A stretch of 64,000 nt of DNA, from contig NZ_AZAC01000004.1 in the NCBI RefSeq assembly GCF_000931935.2, positions 124,001 to 188,000 on the forward strand, in the 5' to 3' direction. Position numbers and translations under genes: made by a program. Shown in pieces: positions 17,359 through 26,546 of this stretch (position 1 is its first letter; each line of letters begins with the position of its first letter). The notes under the pieces are model-generated. The model did not search any database and was not told where the DNA came from. It worked only from the letters and a program-made list of their open reading frames with translations. The stretch is from Dethiosulfatarculus sandiegensis. GTDB taxonomy: Bacteria > Desulfobacterota > Desulfarculia > Desulfarculales > Desulfarculaceae.

Positions 17359-18819
17359 ATGACGAAGAAATATGGATATACCAGCTTCTCAATGGTCGGG
17401 TTGCTTGTTTTTGGCCTTCTGGCCGGGGGCTGCTCCCTGGCCCCTCAATATCATCGGCCAGAGGCTCCGGTTCCCCGGGACTGGTCAGCAGCGCAGGATC
17501 TCTCCCAAGGAAAATCCGAAAAGGGACGCAGCCTGGGTTCTTTGAACTGGCGGGATTTTGTATTGGATAAAGACCTGCAATCTGTGGTGCAGGCAGCTTT
17601 GGACCACAACCGCGACCTCAGGCAAACCCTTTTGAATATAGAAATTGTCCGGGCCAAATACCAGATAGAGCGTTCGGCTTTGGCGCCCGGTTTTGGGGCG
17701 GACGGCTCTTTAGTGCGTCAGCGGCTCGGCGAGGTGCAGAGCCCCACCGGCAACCCGAAAACCCAAAGCACCTATCAGGTGGGCCTGGGCATGAGCGCCT
17801 TTGAGATAGATCTGTTCGGCAAGGTTAGAAACCTATCCGCCTCGGCCCTGGAGGAATACCTGGGAACTTCCGAGGCTGCCCACGCCGCCAGGATCAGCCT
17901 GGTATCCCAGGTGATCAAGGCCTATATCAACCGGGCCGGTGCGCAGATGCGTTATGACCTGACCAAAAAGACCCTGGAGACCAGGAAGGTCTCCCTGGAA
18001 TTGATTAGAAAAAGACAGTATGCAGGTGCGGCCTCCAAACTGGATTATCTTGAGGCCATGGACCTTATGGAGCAGGCCAAGGCCGATCTGGAGCTGAACG
18101 CCCTGGGGCTGGCCCAGGCGGAAAACGCCCTGGGGCTTTTGGTGGGGAACTCAATCAGGGAACTGCCCAAACCGTCGAGCGTGGAGAGACTTTTGCTGGA
18201 AGATGACCTGGCCCCGGGCCTGTCTTCGGATCTTTTGCAAAGAAGGCCCGATATCCTGGCCGCGGAACATCGCCTTAAGGCCAGGAACGCTGATATCGGA
18301 GTGGCCAGGGCCGCCTTTTTTCCCAGCATATCCCTTACCGGGTCTTTTGGTAATGTGAGTAACGAACTTTCCAGTTTGTTTGATTCGGCTTCCCGGACCT
18401 GGATTTTTACCCCGGCTATTCACCTGCCCATCTTCACCGGCGGCCGCAACCAGGCCAACCTGGAGATAGCCGAACTCAGAAAAGATGTGGCCATAGCTCA
18501 GTATGAAAAGACCATACAGACCGCTTTTCGCGAAGTGGCCGACGCCCTGGCTGCTCGGGAGACCTTAAAGCGCGAGGAAAGGGCCAGGGTGGACCTGGTC
18601 GCTTCCAGCGATGAGTCCCTTAAGCTCTCGGAGGCGAGGTATAATAACGGAGTCGATAACCATCTCAGGTATCTGGACGCGCAGAGAAGAAGTTTTGCCA
18701 ACCGCCTGAGCCTGATAGAAACCGAATCCCGGCGCAGAATCGCCCTGGTGGATCTCTTCACGGTCCTGGGAGGCAGTTGGGATCTGAAAAAACATAAATC
18801 CCCTAAGCCCGAGGTGTAG
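17359..18819 (+). CDS. OprM/NodT-type outer-membrane efflux channel lipoprotein
   Basis: A 486-residue outer-membrane factor. The signal peptide ends in a lipobox (FGLLAGGCSLAPQYHRPEAP), as in OprM and CusC. Two repeated OEP halves with long helices follow; RRPDILAAEHRLKARNADIGVARAAFFPSISLTGSFG is the family signature near residue 300. AAAGGA precedes the ATG. Fifteen bases separate it from the pump gene, so adaptor, pump and channel form one operon, closed by the terminator at 18882. Confidence 0.94.
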   Translation: MTKKYGYTSFSMVGLLVFGLLAGGCSLAPQYHRPEAPVPRDWSAAQDLSQGKSEKGRSLGSLNWRDFVLDKDLQSVVQAALDHNRDLRQTLLNIEIVRAKYQIERSALAPGFGADGSLVRQRLGEVQSPTGNPKTQSTYQVGLGMSAFEIDLFGKVRNLSASALEEYLGTSEAAHAARISLVSQVIKAYINRAGAQMRYDLTKKTLETRKVSLELIRKRQYAGAASKLDYLEAMDLMEQAKADLELNALGLAQAENALGLLVGNSIRELPKPSSVERLLLEDDLAPGLSSDLLQRRPDILAAEHRLKARNADIGVARAAFFPSISLTGSFGNVSNELSSLFDSASRTWIFTPAIHLPIFTGGRNQANLEIAELRKDVAIAQYEKTIQTAFREVADALAARETLKREERARVDLVASSDESLKLSEARYNNGVDNHLRYLDAQRRSFANRLSLIETESRRRIALVDLFTVLGGSWDLKKHKSPKPEV

Positions 18820-18881
18820 TGGTTTTCCACCTGTGCTTCAGGCTTGGCCTGCAAAGGCAAAAATGGAAGATTGAGTAATAG

Positions 18882-18918
18882 CCGGGCCGGGGGTGGGTTT
18901 CCCCTGTCCCGGTTTTTT
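18882..18918 (+). terminator. Intrinsic terminator of the efflux operon
   Basis: CCGGG pairs with CCCGG and, inside, GGGG with CCCC, with a small internal loop, followed directly by TTTTTT (18913-18918). It lies 62 bases behind the channel gene and before the two-component system, which suggests the latter is transcribed at least partly on its own. Confidence 0.7.
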
Positions 18919-19013
18919 AATTTCATCTTTTTTAAACTCGGTCCGACATGAACCGGACCAGGCTGAGTTGGCCCCTCACAGATCAGGCTGGAAAGGGTGA
19001 CAAGGGGAGAATA

Positions 19014-19679
19014 ATGCCAATTTCAGTTTTGTTGGTGGAAGATGATCTTGATCTGGCCGCCACGGTGGTTCAGTATCTGGAGCTTGAGGGCATGAGTGTG
19101 GCCTGCGCCTTTAATGGAGATGCGGGCCTGAACCTGGCCTCGGAACAGAATTACCAGGTATTGCTTCTGGATGTGATGTTGCCCCGCATGGACGGCCTGA
19201 CCCTTTGCAGCCGTTTGAGAAAACAAGGCGTTGATCTGCCGGTTTTGATGCTCACCGCCAGGGACACCCTGGATGATAAGCTGGCCGGGTTCAGGGCAGG
19301 TACGGATGATTATCTGGTCAAGCCCTTTGCCATGGCGGAGCTTGTAGCCCGGATCAAGGTTTTGGCCCAGCGCAGAAGCGGTCAGGCCAGGAAATTGAAA
19401 GTGGGCGAATTGGTCATGGATCTTGATCAGCGCCAGGCCCACAGAGGAAAAAGGCTCCTGAAACTCACCCCCACTTGTTGGGATCTGCTGGAGACCATGA
19501 TGCGCAGATCGCCGGAAGTGGTGAGCCGAAGGGACCTGGAGCAGGCCTTGTGGGGAGCTGATCTGCCCGAGAGCAACACCCTTAAGGTGCATATGCACAA
19601 GTTGAGGCAGCAGGTGGATGATAAAGATTCCGCCGCCATGATACACACCGTAACCGGCCACGGGTTCATGTTGAAATGA
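19014..19679 (+). CDS. OmpR-family response regulator
   Basis: A 221-residue regulator. The receiver domain (1-~115) has the acidic pair Glu9-Asp10-Asp11, phospho-acceptor Asp53 (LLLDVMLPRMDG), Thr81 and Lys103 (YLVKPFA). The C-terminal winged helix (~125-220) ends MHKLRQQVDDKDSAAMIHTV, as in OmpR/PhoB. The ATG at 19014 has GGGGAGA upstream; an upstream in-frame start at 18948 is not supported. It overlaps the kinase gene by four bases and follows the efflux operon, so it probably controls that operon (inference). Confidence 0.92.
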   Translation: MPISVLLVEDDLDLAATVVQYLELEGMSVACAFNGDAGLNLASEQNYQVLLLDVMLPRMDGLTLCSRLRKQGVDLPVLMLTARDTLDDKLAGFRAGTDDYLVKPFAMAELVARIKVLAQRRSGQARKLKVGELVMDLDQRQAHRGKRLLKLTPTCWDLLETMMRRSPEVVSRRDLEQALWGADLPESNTLKVHMHKLRQQVDDKDSAAMIHTVTGHGFMLK

Positions 19680-20986
19680 AAAAGAAAAAGCCCAGCATTC
19701 GTCGCTATATAACCTGGTATCTATTGGCCCTCACCGGGCTTGTGACCCTGGTTTACAGCCTGTTGATGAATTTTTATCTGATCAAGGGGATCAAGTCCGA
19801 GGCCGGGTTTGATATGGAGTTGAAAGCCACATATTTTGCCCAGGACTATAAGGAAAATCCCCACTCTCCCCTCCCAAAAGATATTTTGGTTTCTTCCTGT
19901 ATTGGTCTTCAGAACCTCCCGGATAACTATAAACGCACCTTTGCTGGGGAAAAGTATGAGCATCGTGAACTTTTACTCTCGCGGGAGAAGCCGGAAAACG
20001 GGAACCAGGAAGACGAAAATTACCTGCTGCTTCTGCCTTATGACCTACATGATGGGAAAAGGCTTTTTATAACCAAAACTTATAAACCGGAACATGACGC
20101 CGTAAGCAACCATTACGGAATAAACCTTTTGTTTTTCCTGGCCTTCCCCCTGGGTATATTCGTGGTGGCGCTTTTTTTTATGGCGGTGCGATTTATGTTG
20201 CAGAAATTGTATTTACCCATGGGTAAGTTGCTCGACTGGGCGGGGAATCTGGACGCCGGGGGCCTTGCCAAGCCCGCGCCTGACTTTGGTTTTGAAGAGG
20301 TCAACCATTTGGCTTCGCTCTTGCATGGCAATATGAAGAAATTATCTCAAACCCTGGAAAGGGAGCAGCGTTTTTTAAGAAACGCCAGCCATGAACTGCG
20401 CACGCCCATTGCAATAATAAAATCAAATATTGAGTTGTTGGACAAAATTGAAGGGGCTGTAACCGGACCTGTCCAGTTGCCCTGGGAGCGTATCAGAAGG
20501 GCTGCCCATAACATGAACCAGCTGGTTGAAACCTTGCTTTGGCTTGGGATGGATGAAAAGAAGCCTCTCAAGCCGGCGAATGTGGCCCTGGACAGCCTGA
20601 CCAATGAGCTGATCAGGGAAAATAGTTACCTGCTGGAAGGTAAAGACGTAAAGGTTGAACTGGATCTCAACCCCTCTCAGGTTCGGGTTGACCCCTATGC
20701 GGCCCGGATTGCCATAGGAAACCTTATCCGAAACGCTTTTCAATATACTGCCCTGGGCAAGGTCAAGGTGGCGGTGCAAGGCAACTCGGTTGTAGTGATC
20801 AATCTGAATCAAACCCCGGAAGACTTTGATCATACCGGCAGTGATTATGGCTTTGGCCTGGGGTTGGTTTTGGTTGACCAGATTACGGAAAAGTCCGGCT
20901 GGCAGTATGAAAACCGGGGTGTCAGAGGCGGACGTGAGGCCAGATTGTCTTTTTCGGCAGCAATATGCGAGCCTGTTTCTCCCTGA
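19676..20986 (+). CDS. Membrane sensor histidine kinase
   Basis: A 436-residue two-helix membrane kinase: helix 1 at ~11-36, a periplasmic sensor of about 110 residues, helix 2 at ~149-172, then the dimerisation domain with His239 in NASHELRTPIAIIK, and an ATPase domain with N box GNLIRNAFQYT and G box DYGFGLGLVLV. It pairs with the response regulator it overlaps. The periplasmic domain has no family I recognise; a stimulus linked to the adjacent pump is plausible. The sequence after the ATP domain is short, as in QseC-like kinases. Confidence 0.92.
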   Translation: MKKKKPSIRRYITWYLLALTGLVTLVYSLLMNFYLIKGIKSEAGFDMELKATYFAQDYKENPHSPLPKDILVSSCIGLQNLPDNYKRTFAGEKYEHRELLLSREKPENGNQEDENYLLLLPYDLHDGKRLFITKTYKPEHDAVSNHYGINLLFFLAFPLGIFVVALFFMAVRFMLQKLYLPMGKLLDWAGNLDAGGLAKPAPDFGFEEVNHLASLLHGNMKKLSQTLEREQRFLRNASHELRTPIAIIKSNIELLDKIEGAVTGPVQLPWERIRRAAHNMNQLVETLLWLGMDEKKPLKPANVALDSLTNELIRENSYLLEGKDVKVELDLNPSQVRVDPYAARIAIGNLIRNAFQYTALGKVKVAVQGNSVVVINLNQTPEDFDHTGSDYGFGLGLVLVDQITEKSGWQYENRGVRGGREARLSFSAAICEPVSP

Positions 20987-22199
20987 AAAGGCGGGCCGAT
21001 ATGAAATTTTTACTTTACCTGCCTGGAATTTTGAAAGGGGCCGCTTTCTCTGAATTCAAACCTGACCCCAAATAAGTCATTACGGTAAAATTAAATTCCG
21101 AAAGGGGAGAGCCCCCAATTCCGAACGAGCTGTTCAGGAACCGGTTTTAGTTGCCGTCCACCAAAAGCCTTTCTTTAGCCGCCAGTCTGATTAATCGCCT
21201 AATACTTTTAGTGAGTTATTGTTTTTAAACCAGGTAAACCTGTCAGAAGCTGGACGATGTGGCTTTTTGTGGTAAATACTCCCTGTTGCAGGGCAGAAAA
21301 CTTTAAAAAGGAAATCCAAAATAATACAGTTTTCTTAAAAATACTTAAAAATTACCATTTTTATTCTTAAAAACGCCCAATGTAACTACTGCTTTGTGTA
21401 AAAAGTATAAGTTTTTTAATATGTGAAGTGGTGATAGTGAATAACTAATTACTTGAGTTAACTGCTTTGCTTCCGAGGAAAGTTTTGAGTATTAGCGTTG
21501 ACAGCTACCAGTTATATTTTTGAAAAAATATTTTTAAAGTCGGGAATGGCTGTGCTATAGTAAGTTCGTTTTTAGTTGTATGTATAATTAAATCAGTAGG
21601 GTTTTTTGTCGGAATTGTGAAATATTACCCTTTACCGCCCGCAAATAACGCCGGCTTTTTTCGTGATATTTTCGTGGATTTTTCCTTGCCTTGGAGGCAG
21701 CCGGTCAGGGAGCGTAGGAATTAACCAGACTCAGTCAACGTTTGACTCTCATAATGAAAATGAATTCTTAACTGATTGATTTGTAGGAATTTATTGCAAT
21801 GCTGATGTTGTTTAGAACAAAAAGGAATATTATCCCGAAATTTACTGTACCCGGGCTGCTTGAGGCAGCACTGAGTCTATTGGAGAACGTCGGCTTACAA
21901 ACGATTTTAACTCTCAAAAATATATTTACAGTCAAATGCAGGGTCTGATTAAATCAGCCCCTTTTTTATTTGGGCCTTTGATTCTGAGGCAGGGGTGAAA
22001 GAGCTATGAAGGCAAGTGTGTTTAATGCTCTTTTTCAGTAGATGTGGACTGTGATTATTAATCAATGCCCCATAGGTTGTGGAAATATCCTGGTGTTGAA
22101 GCCTTGTAAATTTCAATTCGTAAACAGTTAAAAAAGAAAAAAAGTCATATCACCAAGTTGTTTGTTTTCTGTTAACTAAACTATCTTAGTGGGGATGTT
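20987..22199. other. Long AT-rich gap between the two-component system and the NSS symporter
   Basis: More than 1.2 kb without a convincing protein-coding frame on either strand. The middle (21.3-21.6 kb) is strongly AT-rich with runs of A and T. I looked for glycine and other riboswitch cores ahead of the symporter and found none. A weak terminator-like hairpin lies at 21942-21967. The stretch could hide a small RNA or decayed sequence. Confidence 0.5.
21942..21967 (+). terminator. Weak terminator-like hairpin in the long gap
   Basis: GGTCTGA and TCAGCCC can pair with one mismatch around TTAAA, followed by a tract of six T. No upstream reading frame ends here, so if real it could end a small RNA. 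Confidence 0.3.
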
Positions 22200-23555
22200 A
22201 TGAGTAACGAGAACAATGGTCGAGTATCCTTTGGCGGCAGGTTTTCAATCATAGCCGTGGCGGCCGGTTCTGCCATAGGCTTGGGCAATATTTGGAAATT
22301 TCCTTATATAGCCGGTGTTAACGGCGGTGCTGCCTTTATTATCGTCTATCTGGTCTGCATCACCCTGATCGGTCTTCCGGTCTTGATGTCCGAGTTTCTG
22401 GTGGGAAGAAGGGGCCAAAAAAACGTTATCGGCTCTTATTCCAAGTTGGCCGGTAAGAAAAGTCCATGGATACTGGGTGGTTTTATTTCCATTATGGCCA
22501 GCGCCATGATTTTGTCCTTTTACGGAGTTGTGGCGGGCTGGACTCTTGAATATGTGGTTAAGGCCGTATCCAATGTTTTTGAGGGTAAATCGCCGCAGGA
22601 GATAGGCCAGATATTCGGGAGTTATGTCTCCAATCCGGTCAAGACCATTACCTGCCAGCTTATCTTCATGGCCATGACCGCGGGCATAATCATAGCCGGG
22701 GTCAAAAAAGGCATCGAGGGGTTTTCCAGGGTCATGATGCCGGTTCTGTTGGGGATAATCATCCTGTTGGGCATCAGAGCCGTCACCCTGGAAGGATCGG
22801 GCGGCGGACTTTCCTTTTTATTTAAACCCGATTTTTCCAAACTTACTGCGAGCGGTGTGCTTGATGCCCTGGGGCACGCCTTCTTCACCTTGAGCCTGGG
22901 CGCGGGCACCATGATAACCTATGGCTCCTATATCAGTAAAAGGGAGAACCTGAGCGCTACGGCCGTACAGGTGGCCCTGGCCGATACAGTGATCGCCCTT
23001 TTGGCCGGTGTGGCCATATTCCCGGCGGTGTTTGCCTTTGGGTTGGAACCCGGAGCCGGCCCCGGCCTGGTTTTTGTCACCCTGCCCAATGTTTTCGGCC
23101 AGATGCCCGGCGGGTATATCTTCTGCATTTTATTTTTCGTGTTGCTGGCTGTGGCCGCGCTCACTTCCTCTATCTCCATGCTGGAGGTCGGGGTTGCTTA
23201 TCTGTCTGAAGATCTCGGCCTTTCCCGCACCAAGGCCACCCTTTTGCTTGGTTCATTGATCTCCGGAGCGGGTATCCTCTGCGCACTCTCCATGGGCCCT
23301 TCCCAGGATGCCCTCACCCTGGGCGGAAAAAATTTCTTTGATTGGTTGGATTACATCACCTCTAATTTTGCATTACCCTTTGGTGGACTGGCTGTGGTTT
23401 TGTTTGTGGGCTGGGGGCTCGGCAAGAAAAACACCTCAGACGAGTTGGCCAGCGGCGGCAAGGGAAAATATACCAACCTGTTTATTTTTGTAGCTAAATA
23501 TGTGGCTCCGGTGGGAATTGGCGTGGTGTTTTTACATTCATTCGGAATCATCTAA
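22200..23555 (+). CDS. Neurotransmitter:sodium symporter (NSS/SNF) family transporter
   Basis: A 451-residue inner-membrane transporter with 11-12 predicted helices. Helix 1 carries the family signature AVAAGSAIGLGNIWKFPYIAGVNGGAAF with the unwound region that binds sodium and substrate in LeuT-type proteins. GVKKGIEGFSRVMMPVLLGI and LGAGTMITYGSYI are further NSS landmarks. Substrates are amino acids or similar compounds taken up with sodium; specificity cannot be read. The gene stands alone between a long gap and a strong terminator. Confidence 0.92.
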   Translation: MSNENNGRVSFGGRFSIIAVAAGSAIGLGNIWKFPYIAGVNGGAAFIIVYLVCITLIGLPVLMSEFLVGRRGQKNVIGSYSKLAGKKSPWILGGFISIMASAMILSFYGVVAGWTLEYVVKAVSNVFEGKSPQEIGQIFGSYVSNPVKTITCQLIFMAMTAGIIIAGVKKGIEGFSRVMMPVLLGIIILLGIRAVTLEGSGGGLSFLFKPDFSKLTASGVLDALGHAFFTLSLGAGTMITYGSYISKRENLSATAVQVALADTVIALLAGVAIFPAVFAFGLEPGAGPGLVFVTLPNVFGQMPGGYIFCILFFVLLAVAALTSSISMLEVGVAYLSEDLGLSRTKATLLLGSLISGAGILCALSMGPSQDALTLGGKNFFDWLDYITSNFALPFGGLAVVLFVGWGLGKKNTSDELASGGKGKYTNLFIFVAKYVAPVGIGVVFLHSFGII

Positions 23556-23641
23556 AAGGTTATTAAAAGGCCGTCCCGGTCTTTTTAGCTTGCTGGCAAA
23601 GCCCTCTTGGGCTTTGTCTGAGGCTACTCGGCAACAGTCTG

Positions 23642-23675
23642 AAAAGCCCGGAGGCATTTGCCTCCGGGCTTTTTT
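23642..23675. terminator. Strong bidirectional intrinsic terminator
   Basis: A perfect 15-base stem, AAAAGCCCGGAGGCA against TGCCTCCGGGCTTTT, with a tiny TT loop, flanked by A and T tracts on both sides. It sits between the convergent symporter and HAD genes and can end transcription from both. A second, smaller hairpin (CAAAGCCC/GGGCTTTG, 23597-23616) lies just before it. Confidence 0.9.
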
Positions 23676-23696
23676 AATTAATTCTTAAGATGTTAT

Positions 23697-24359
23697 TTAA
23701 AACTCCACAATGGGCCATCCCCTTTTGCGGGCCTCAACCTTGAGCCGGGGGTGGGGGTTGACCGCCCTGGGGTGCCCCACACAGGCCAGAACATCTACAT
23801 CGGAATGATGGTCCCCATAGGCAAAACTGTGGGTGAGGTCCAGGTTAAACTCGGCGGCTGTATTGCGAACCAGCCTGGCCTTTTCAGGGCCATAGGGGCG
23901 GGCGTTGGCCAATTTGCCGGTGAGTATGCCTTGATCTTCACTTAACCGGGTTGCGAGCGCCATGTCGGCGCCCAATTCCTTTCTGAGCGATTCAGCCAGG
24001 GGATGCAGGCTGCCGGTTAGGATAACCACCACGCGTCCATTTTTCTGGTGTTTTTCCACGGCTTGCCGCCCCTTGGGGCTTATGAGGGGAAGAATTCTGC
24101 TTCTGAAACAGGTTTCAGCCAAGCGGTTGAGTTCTTCCGAATCCTTGTCTCTGAAATGGTGTTTGTTGTGATAGAGCAGGTCTCTTAAGTTTTTATCAAG
24201 GTTTTTGGCTATAAAAGATAGATAACGCCCGAAATCAGCAGGCCGCAGATATCCGGCTTTCCAGAGGAAGGGCATGAAAACCCTTTCCATGGAATGACCC
24301 GGTATGAGGGTGCGGTCTACGTCGAAGAAGGCCGCTGAGTATTTCATTTTATCGCTCAA
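23697..24359 (-). CDS. HAD-IB family phosphatase, possibly phosphatidylglycerophosphatase
   Basis: A 220-residue HAD hydrolase. Motif I is FFDVDRTLIPG (nucleophile Asp14, Asp16), motif II VILTGS, and motif III FAYGDHHSDVDVLACVG, so the catalytic set is complete. The all-helical cap after motif I is that of the SerB/PgpC group. It overlaps the preceding CDP-alcohol phosphatidyltransferase gene by four bases (ATGA). If that gene makes phosphatidylglycerophosphate, this one could remove its phosphate, as E. coli PgpC does; this is inference from pairing. Confidence 0.82.
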   Translation of the reverse strand: MSDKMKYSAAFFDVDRTLIPGHSMERVFMPFLWKAGYLRPADFGRYLSFIAKNLDKNLRDLLYHNKHHFRDKDSEELNRLAETCFRSRILPLISPKGRQAVEKHQKNGRVVVILTGSLHPLAESLRKELGADMALATRLSEDQGILTGKLANARPYGPEKARLVRNTAAEFNLDLTHSFAYGDHHSDVDVLACVGHPRAVNPHPRLKVEARKRGWPIVEF

Positions 24360-25090
24360 TCAGTGGTTTGAGGTTCGGTGCCCAGATATTTGCGAACATC
24401 AAGCAAAACCGGAATGCCCCGCGCCAGGCACAAGGCTGCGGTTAAATACATGGTAACAGCTTCCACCCAGGGAACCCAGGGTATCACTCCGCTTAAAGAT
24501 GGTAGTGAAACCGCCAGCTCCTGGGGGCCCATGATGGTCAGGGCCTGTCCCATGATCAAGGCGGTGAATGCCCCGCCTTTGGCCAGGCCGTACAAGCCGC
24601 GCATCAAGCGGCCCGAAACCAGAAAACGGCCCCAGCGGGAATGCATCATGCCAAAGGCGCTTTGACCCCGGCTAAGGGCGTATCCCCTGAGCCCGTCTAT
24701 TACAAAGCTGCGAATTATAAAGAGAATAGGAATCCAGATGGGAGCCCTGCCCAAATGGGCAAAGACCAGCCACAGGGTGTTTTCCACCACTCGATCTATG
24801 GCAATATCCAATACGCTGCCCAGGTCTGTAACCTGGTTCTTACTGCGGGCCACATAGCCGTCCAGCCAGTCCATGAGGAACAGAATCGGCAAAAGAACCA
24901 GGGCGGTCAGAATACTCCAGCCCCAGGGAAGGTATAATAGGCCCACTAAGAGTAAGAGCAGCGGCACTCGTGAGAGCGTGATAATATTGGCTATGGACAT
25001 AGTTGGTTTTTTTGATTCTTTTTCAGCCAGGGCCAATTTTTTCAACTCTTTCAAAGTTAGGGTCGAAAAAAATTTTAGGGTATCCGGCAC
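24356..25090 (-). CDS. CDP-alcohol phosphatidyltransferase (PgsA-like)
   Basis: An integral membrane enzyme of phospholipid synthesis. The CDP-alcohol motif is complete: DWLDGYVARSKNQVTDLGSV then LDIAIDR, matching DGxxAR...GxxxDxxxD. Helices before and after it fit the six-helix fold. The N-terminus is uncertain: GTG at 25088-25090 gives 244 residues, whereas ATG at 24998-25000 begins MSIANIITLSRVP, which resembles PgsA; neither has a good ribosome binding site. The alcohol acceptor is probably glycerol 3-phosphate but not proven. Confidence 0.82.
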   Translation of the reverse strand: MPDTLKFFSTLTLKELKKLALAEKESKKPTMSIANIITLSRVPLLLLLVGLLYLPWGWSILTALVLLPILFLMDWLDGYVARSKNQVTDLGSVLDIAIDRVVENTLWLVFAHLGRAPIWIPILFIIRSFVIDGLRGYALSRGQSAFGMMHSRWGRFLVSGRLMRGLYGLAKGGAFTALIMGQALTIMGPQELAVSLPSLSGVIPWVPWVEAVTMYLTAALCLARGIPVLLDVRKYLGTEPQTTD

Positions 25091-25126
25091 GGTCTGTCAA
25101 TGACCACAATGACAAGGGGGATTTCC

Positions 25127-25453
25127 ATGAGGCATTTGTCAATTATTTGCGCCCTATGTGTTTTATTTTTAGTTGCCTTGCCTGCCTGGTCCCTTACTCC
25201 TGACGAAGTGATCCGCCTGAAAAAGGCCGGAGTCTCAGATGAAGTGATCCAAAAAATGCTTGAGCAGGAAAAGGCGGGGGTCGCAACCCAGGGACCCATG
25301 ACCGAGACAGAGGATGAGGTTGTCTATCGCGCAGGCAGTCAGACGCCTGAGGAAATAGAAGAAAATCGTCGCCGGGAGCGGGAAAAGGAAGACAAGAGCA
25401 TGGAAGTCTTAAAAGGTGTGATCATAGACACCCGAAACCCTTCTCTTAAATAA
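25127..25453 (+). CDS. Small exported protein with an LTPDEVIRLKKAG motif
   Basis: A 108-residue protein starting at an ATG with AAGGGGG upstream. A signal peptide ends near ALPAWS. Right after it comes LTPDEVIRLKKAGVSDEVIQ, a short helical motif I associate with many exported deltaproteobacterial proteins, followed by a charged, probably helical tail (EEIEENRRREREKEDKSM). No enzymatic domain is visible. It is divergent from the phosphatidyltransferase gene. Function unknown. Confidence 0.7.
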   Translation: MRHLSIICALCVLFLVALPAWSLTPDEVIRLKKAGVSDEVIQKMLEQEKAGVATQGPMTETEDEVVYRAGSQTPEEIEENRRREREKEDKSMEVLKGVIIDTRNPSLK

Positions 25454-25462
25454 CCGGACGGC

Positions 25463-25490
25463 AAAAACCCGCCTAATGGGCGGGTTTGAC
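25463..25490. terminator. Intrinsic terminator between convergent small genes
   Basis: AAACCCGCC (25465-25473) pairs with GGCGGGTTT (25479-25487) around a short loop, with an A tract before and TTTG after. It lies between two convergent genes and can serve either. Confidence 0.65.
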
Positions 25491-25522
25491 AAATAGACGG
25501 GTTGAACGGCTTTTTATCGGAA

Positions 25523-26011
25523 TCAGGCTTCCTGGGGAATATAATCACCGCGGTTGAATTTGATGGACTCCACCATGGCGGTGACCGCCACTTCTTCCAT
25601 GATTCCGTAAAGTTCGTCTTTGGGGTCCAGTTTTTCCAGCACTCCTGTGAGTTCCTTTACTTCGCCATCCATTTTAGCCACAATACGTCCCATATCCTTA
25701 AGGGACTTACTTTGGTCGGCCAGGGCGTTCTGGTAGTCATCCAAGATCTCCATGGTGCGTTCGGCGTGCATAAGACCTTGGGTTTGTTCAGGTCTGAGGG
25801 CCTCCACAGCATGAGTGGGTTTCACGCCGTTTATCAGGTTCAGGGGATCAAAGGCCTGGGCAGGGGCAGAGGTGTTGCCCGAATCCTGGCTGCGCTTGGC
25901 CGCCTGGTCCAGGACCTCTTGAAAGGATGGCCCCTTGGTTGGTTTGCCTGGAGCTTTTTCTCCGTTTTGAGGAGTGATCTGCCCCGGCAGAATCTGATCT
26001 ATTTTGGTCAT
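25523..26011 (-). CDS. Hypothetical protein, helical, Q- and K-rich
   Basis: A 162-residue soluble protein with no signal peptide. The start at 26009-26011 has GGAGAAG upstream. The N-terminal third is low-complexity (GQITPQNGEKAPGKPTKG); the rest is predicted helical with a probable coiled coil (~85-140, ILDDYQNALADQSKSLKDMG, KMDGEVKELTGVLEKLD). I do not recognise a family. The layout, with a disordered head and helical tail, recalls small flagellar or chaperone-like proteins, but no flagellar gene is nearby and I do not claim that role. Confidence 0.6.
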   Translation of the reverse strand: MTKIDQILPGQITPQNGEKAPGKPTKGPSFQEVLDQAAKRSQDSGNTSAPAQAFDPLNLINGVKPTHAVEALRPEQTQGLMHAERTMEILDDYQNALADQSKSLKDMGRIVAKMDGEVKELTGVLEKLDPKDELYGIMEEVAVTAMVESIKFNRGDYIPQEA

Positions 26012-26546
26012 TTGTCTTCTCCACCATGTTCTACCCAAAGTATATGCAAACCGGGCCTCCAGGGCAAGTCAACCTTTAGCGCCCGGCTTTTATAATAAGT
26101 TATCGGTATCAGCTGAAACTGACTTAAGGGAAAAAGCAACAAGACGAATTTATTTACCAACTCCGGGATGGCTCCTTAATTCACTCTCCGGAGCAAGAAA
26201 ACAGGGTAGGGAAAAGTTTTCCCGCCCCACTTAATTCGTTTGGGACTAATTCTGTTACTATAATCCTGAAAGACCTTTACAAGGCCGACTTGGCCCGCAA
26301 GCAGAGTGACGGATACGTAGAAGGCCCGGGTTTTGAGGAAATCGGCAATTTGATAATCCGGTCTGCACCAAAGGTTTTGATCCTTTTTGCGATCCATGGG
26401 AAGAGCCCTTGCACGCTTTTAATCCCCGGATGATTTTCCGAGCCGGTTGCAAGGTGTTTTGGTTTCGGCTGTTTTTTCGGTTGCCCCGGGCGGGCAAAGG
26501 CTTGTGCGGTGTGGCAAGTAAAAATGATTTTAAAAGGATGGGGAAA

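Noticed and set aside
21800..22199. Glycine or other riboswitch ahead of the sodium symporter
   Set aside because: No conserved core or plausible aptamer fold could be recognised.
26409..26546. 46-residue N-terminal extension of aminopeptidase N
   Set aside because: Aminopeptidase N starts near SQRRFKYQ, and only the start at 26547 has a suitable ribosome binding site.
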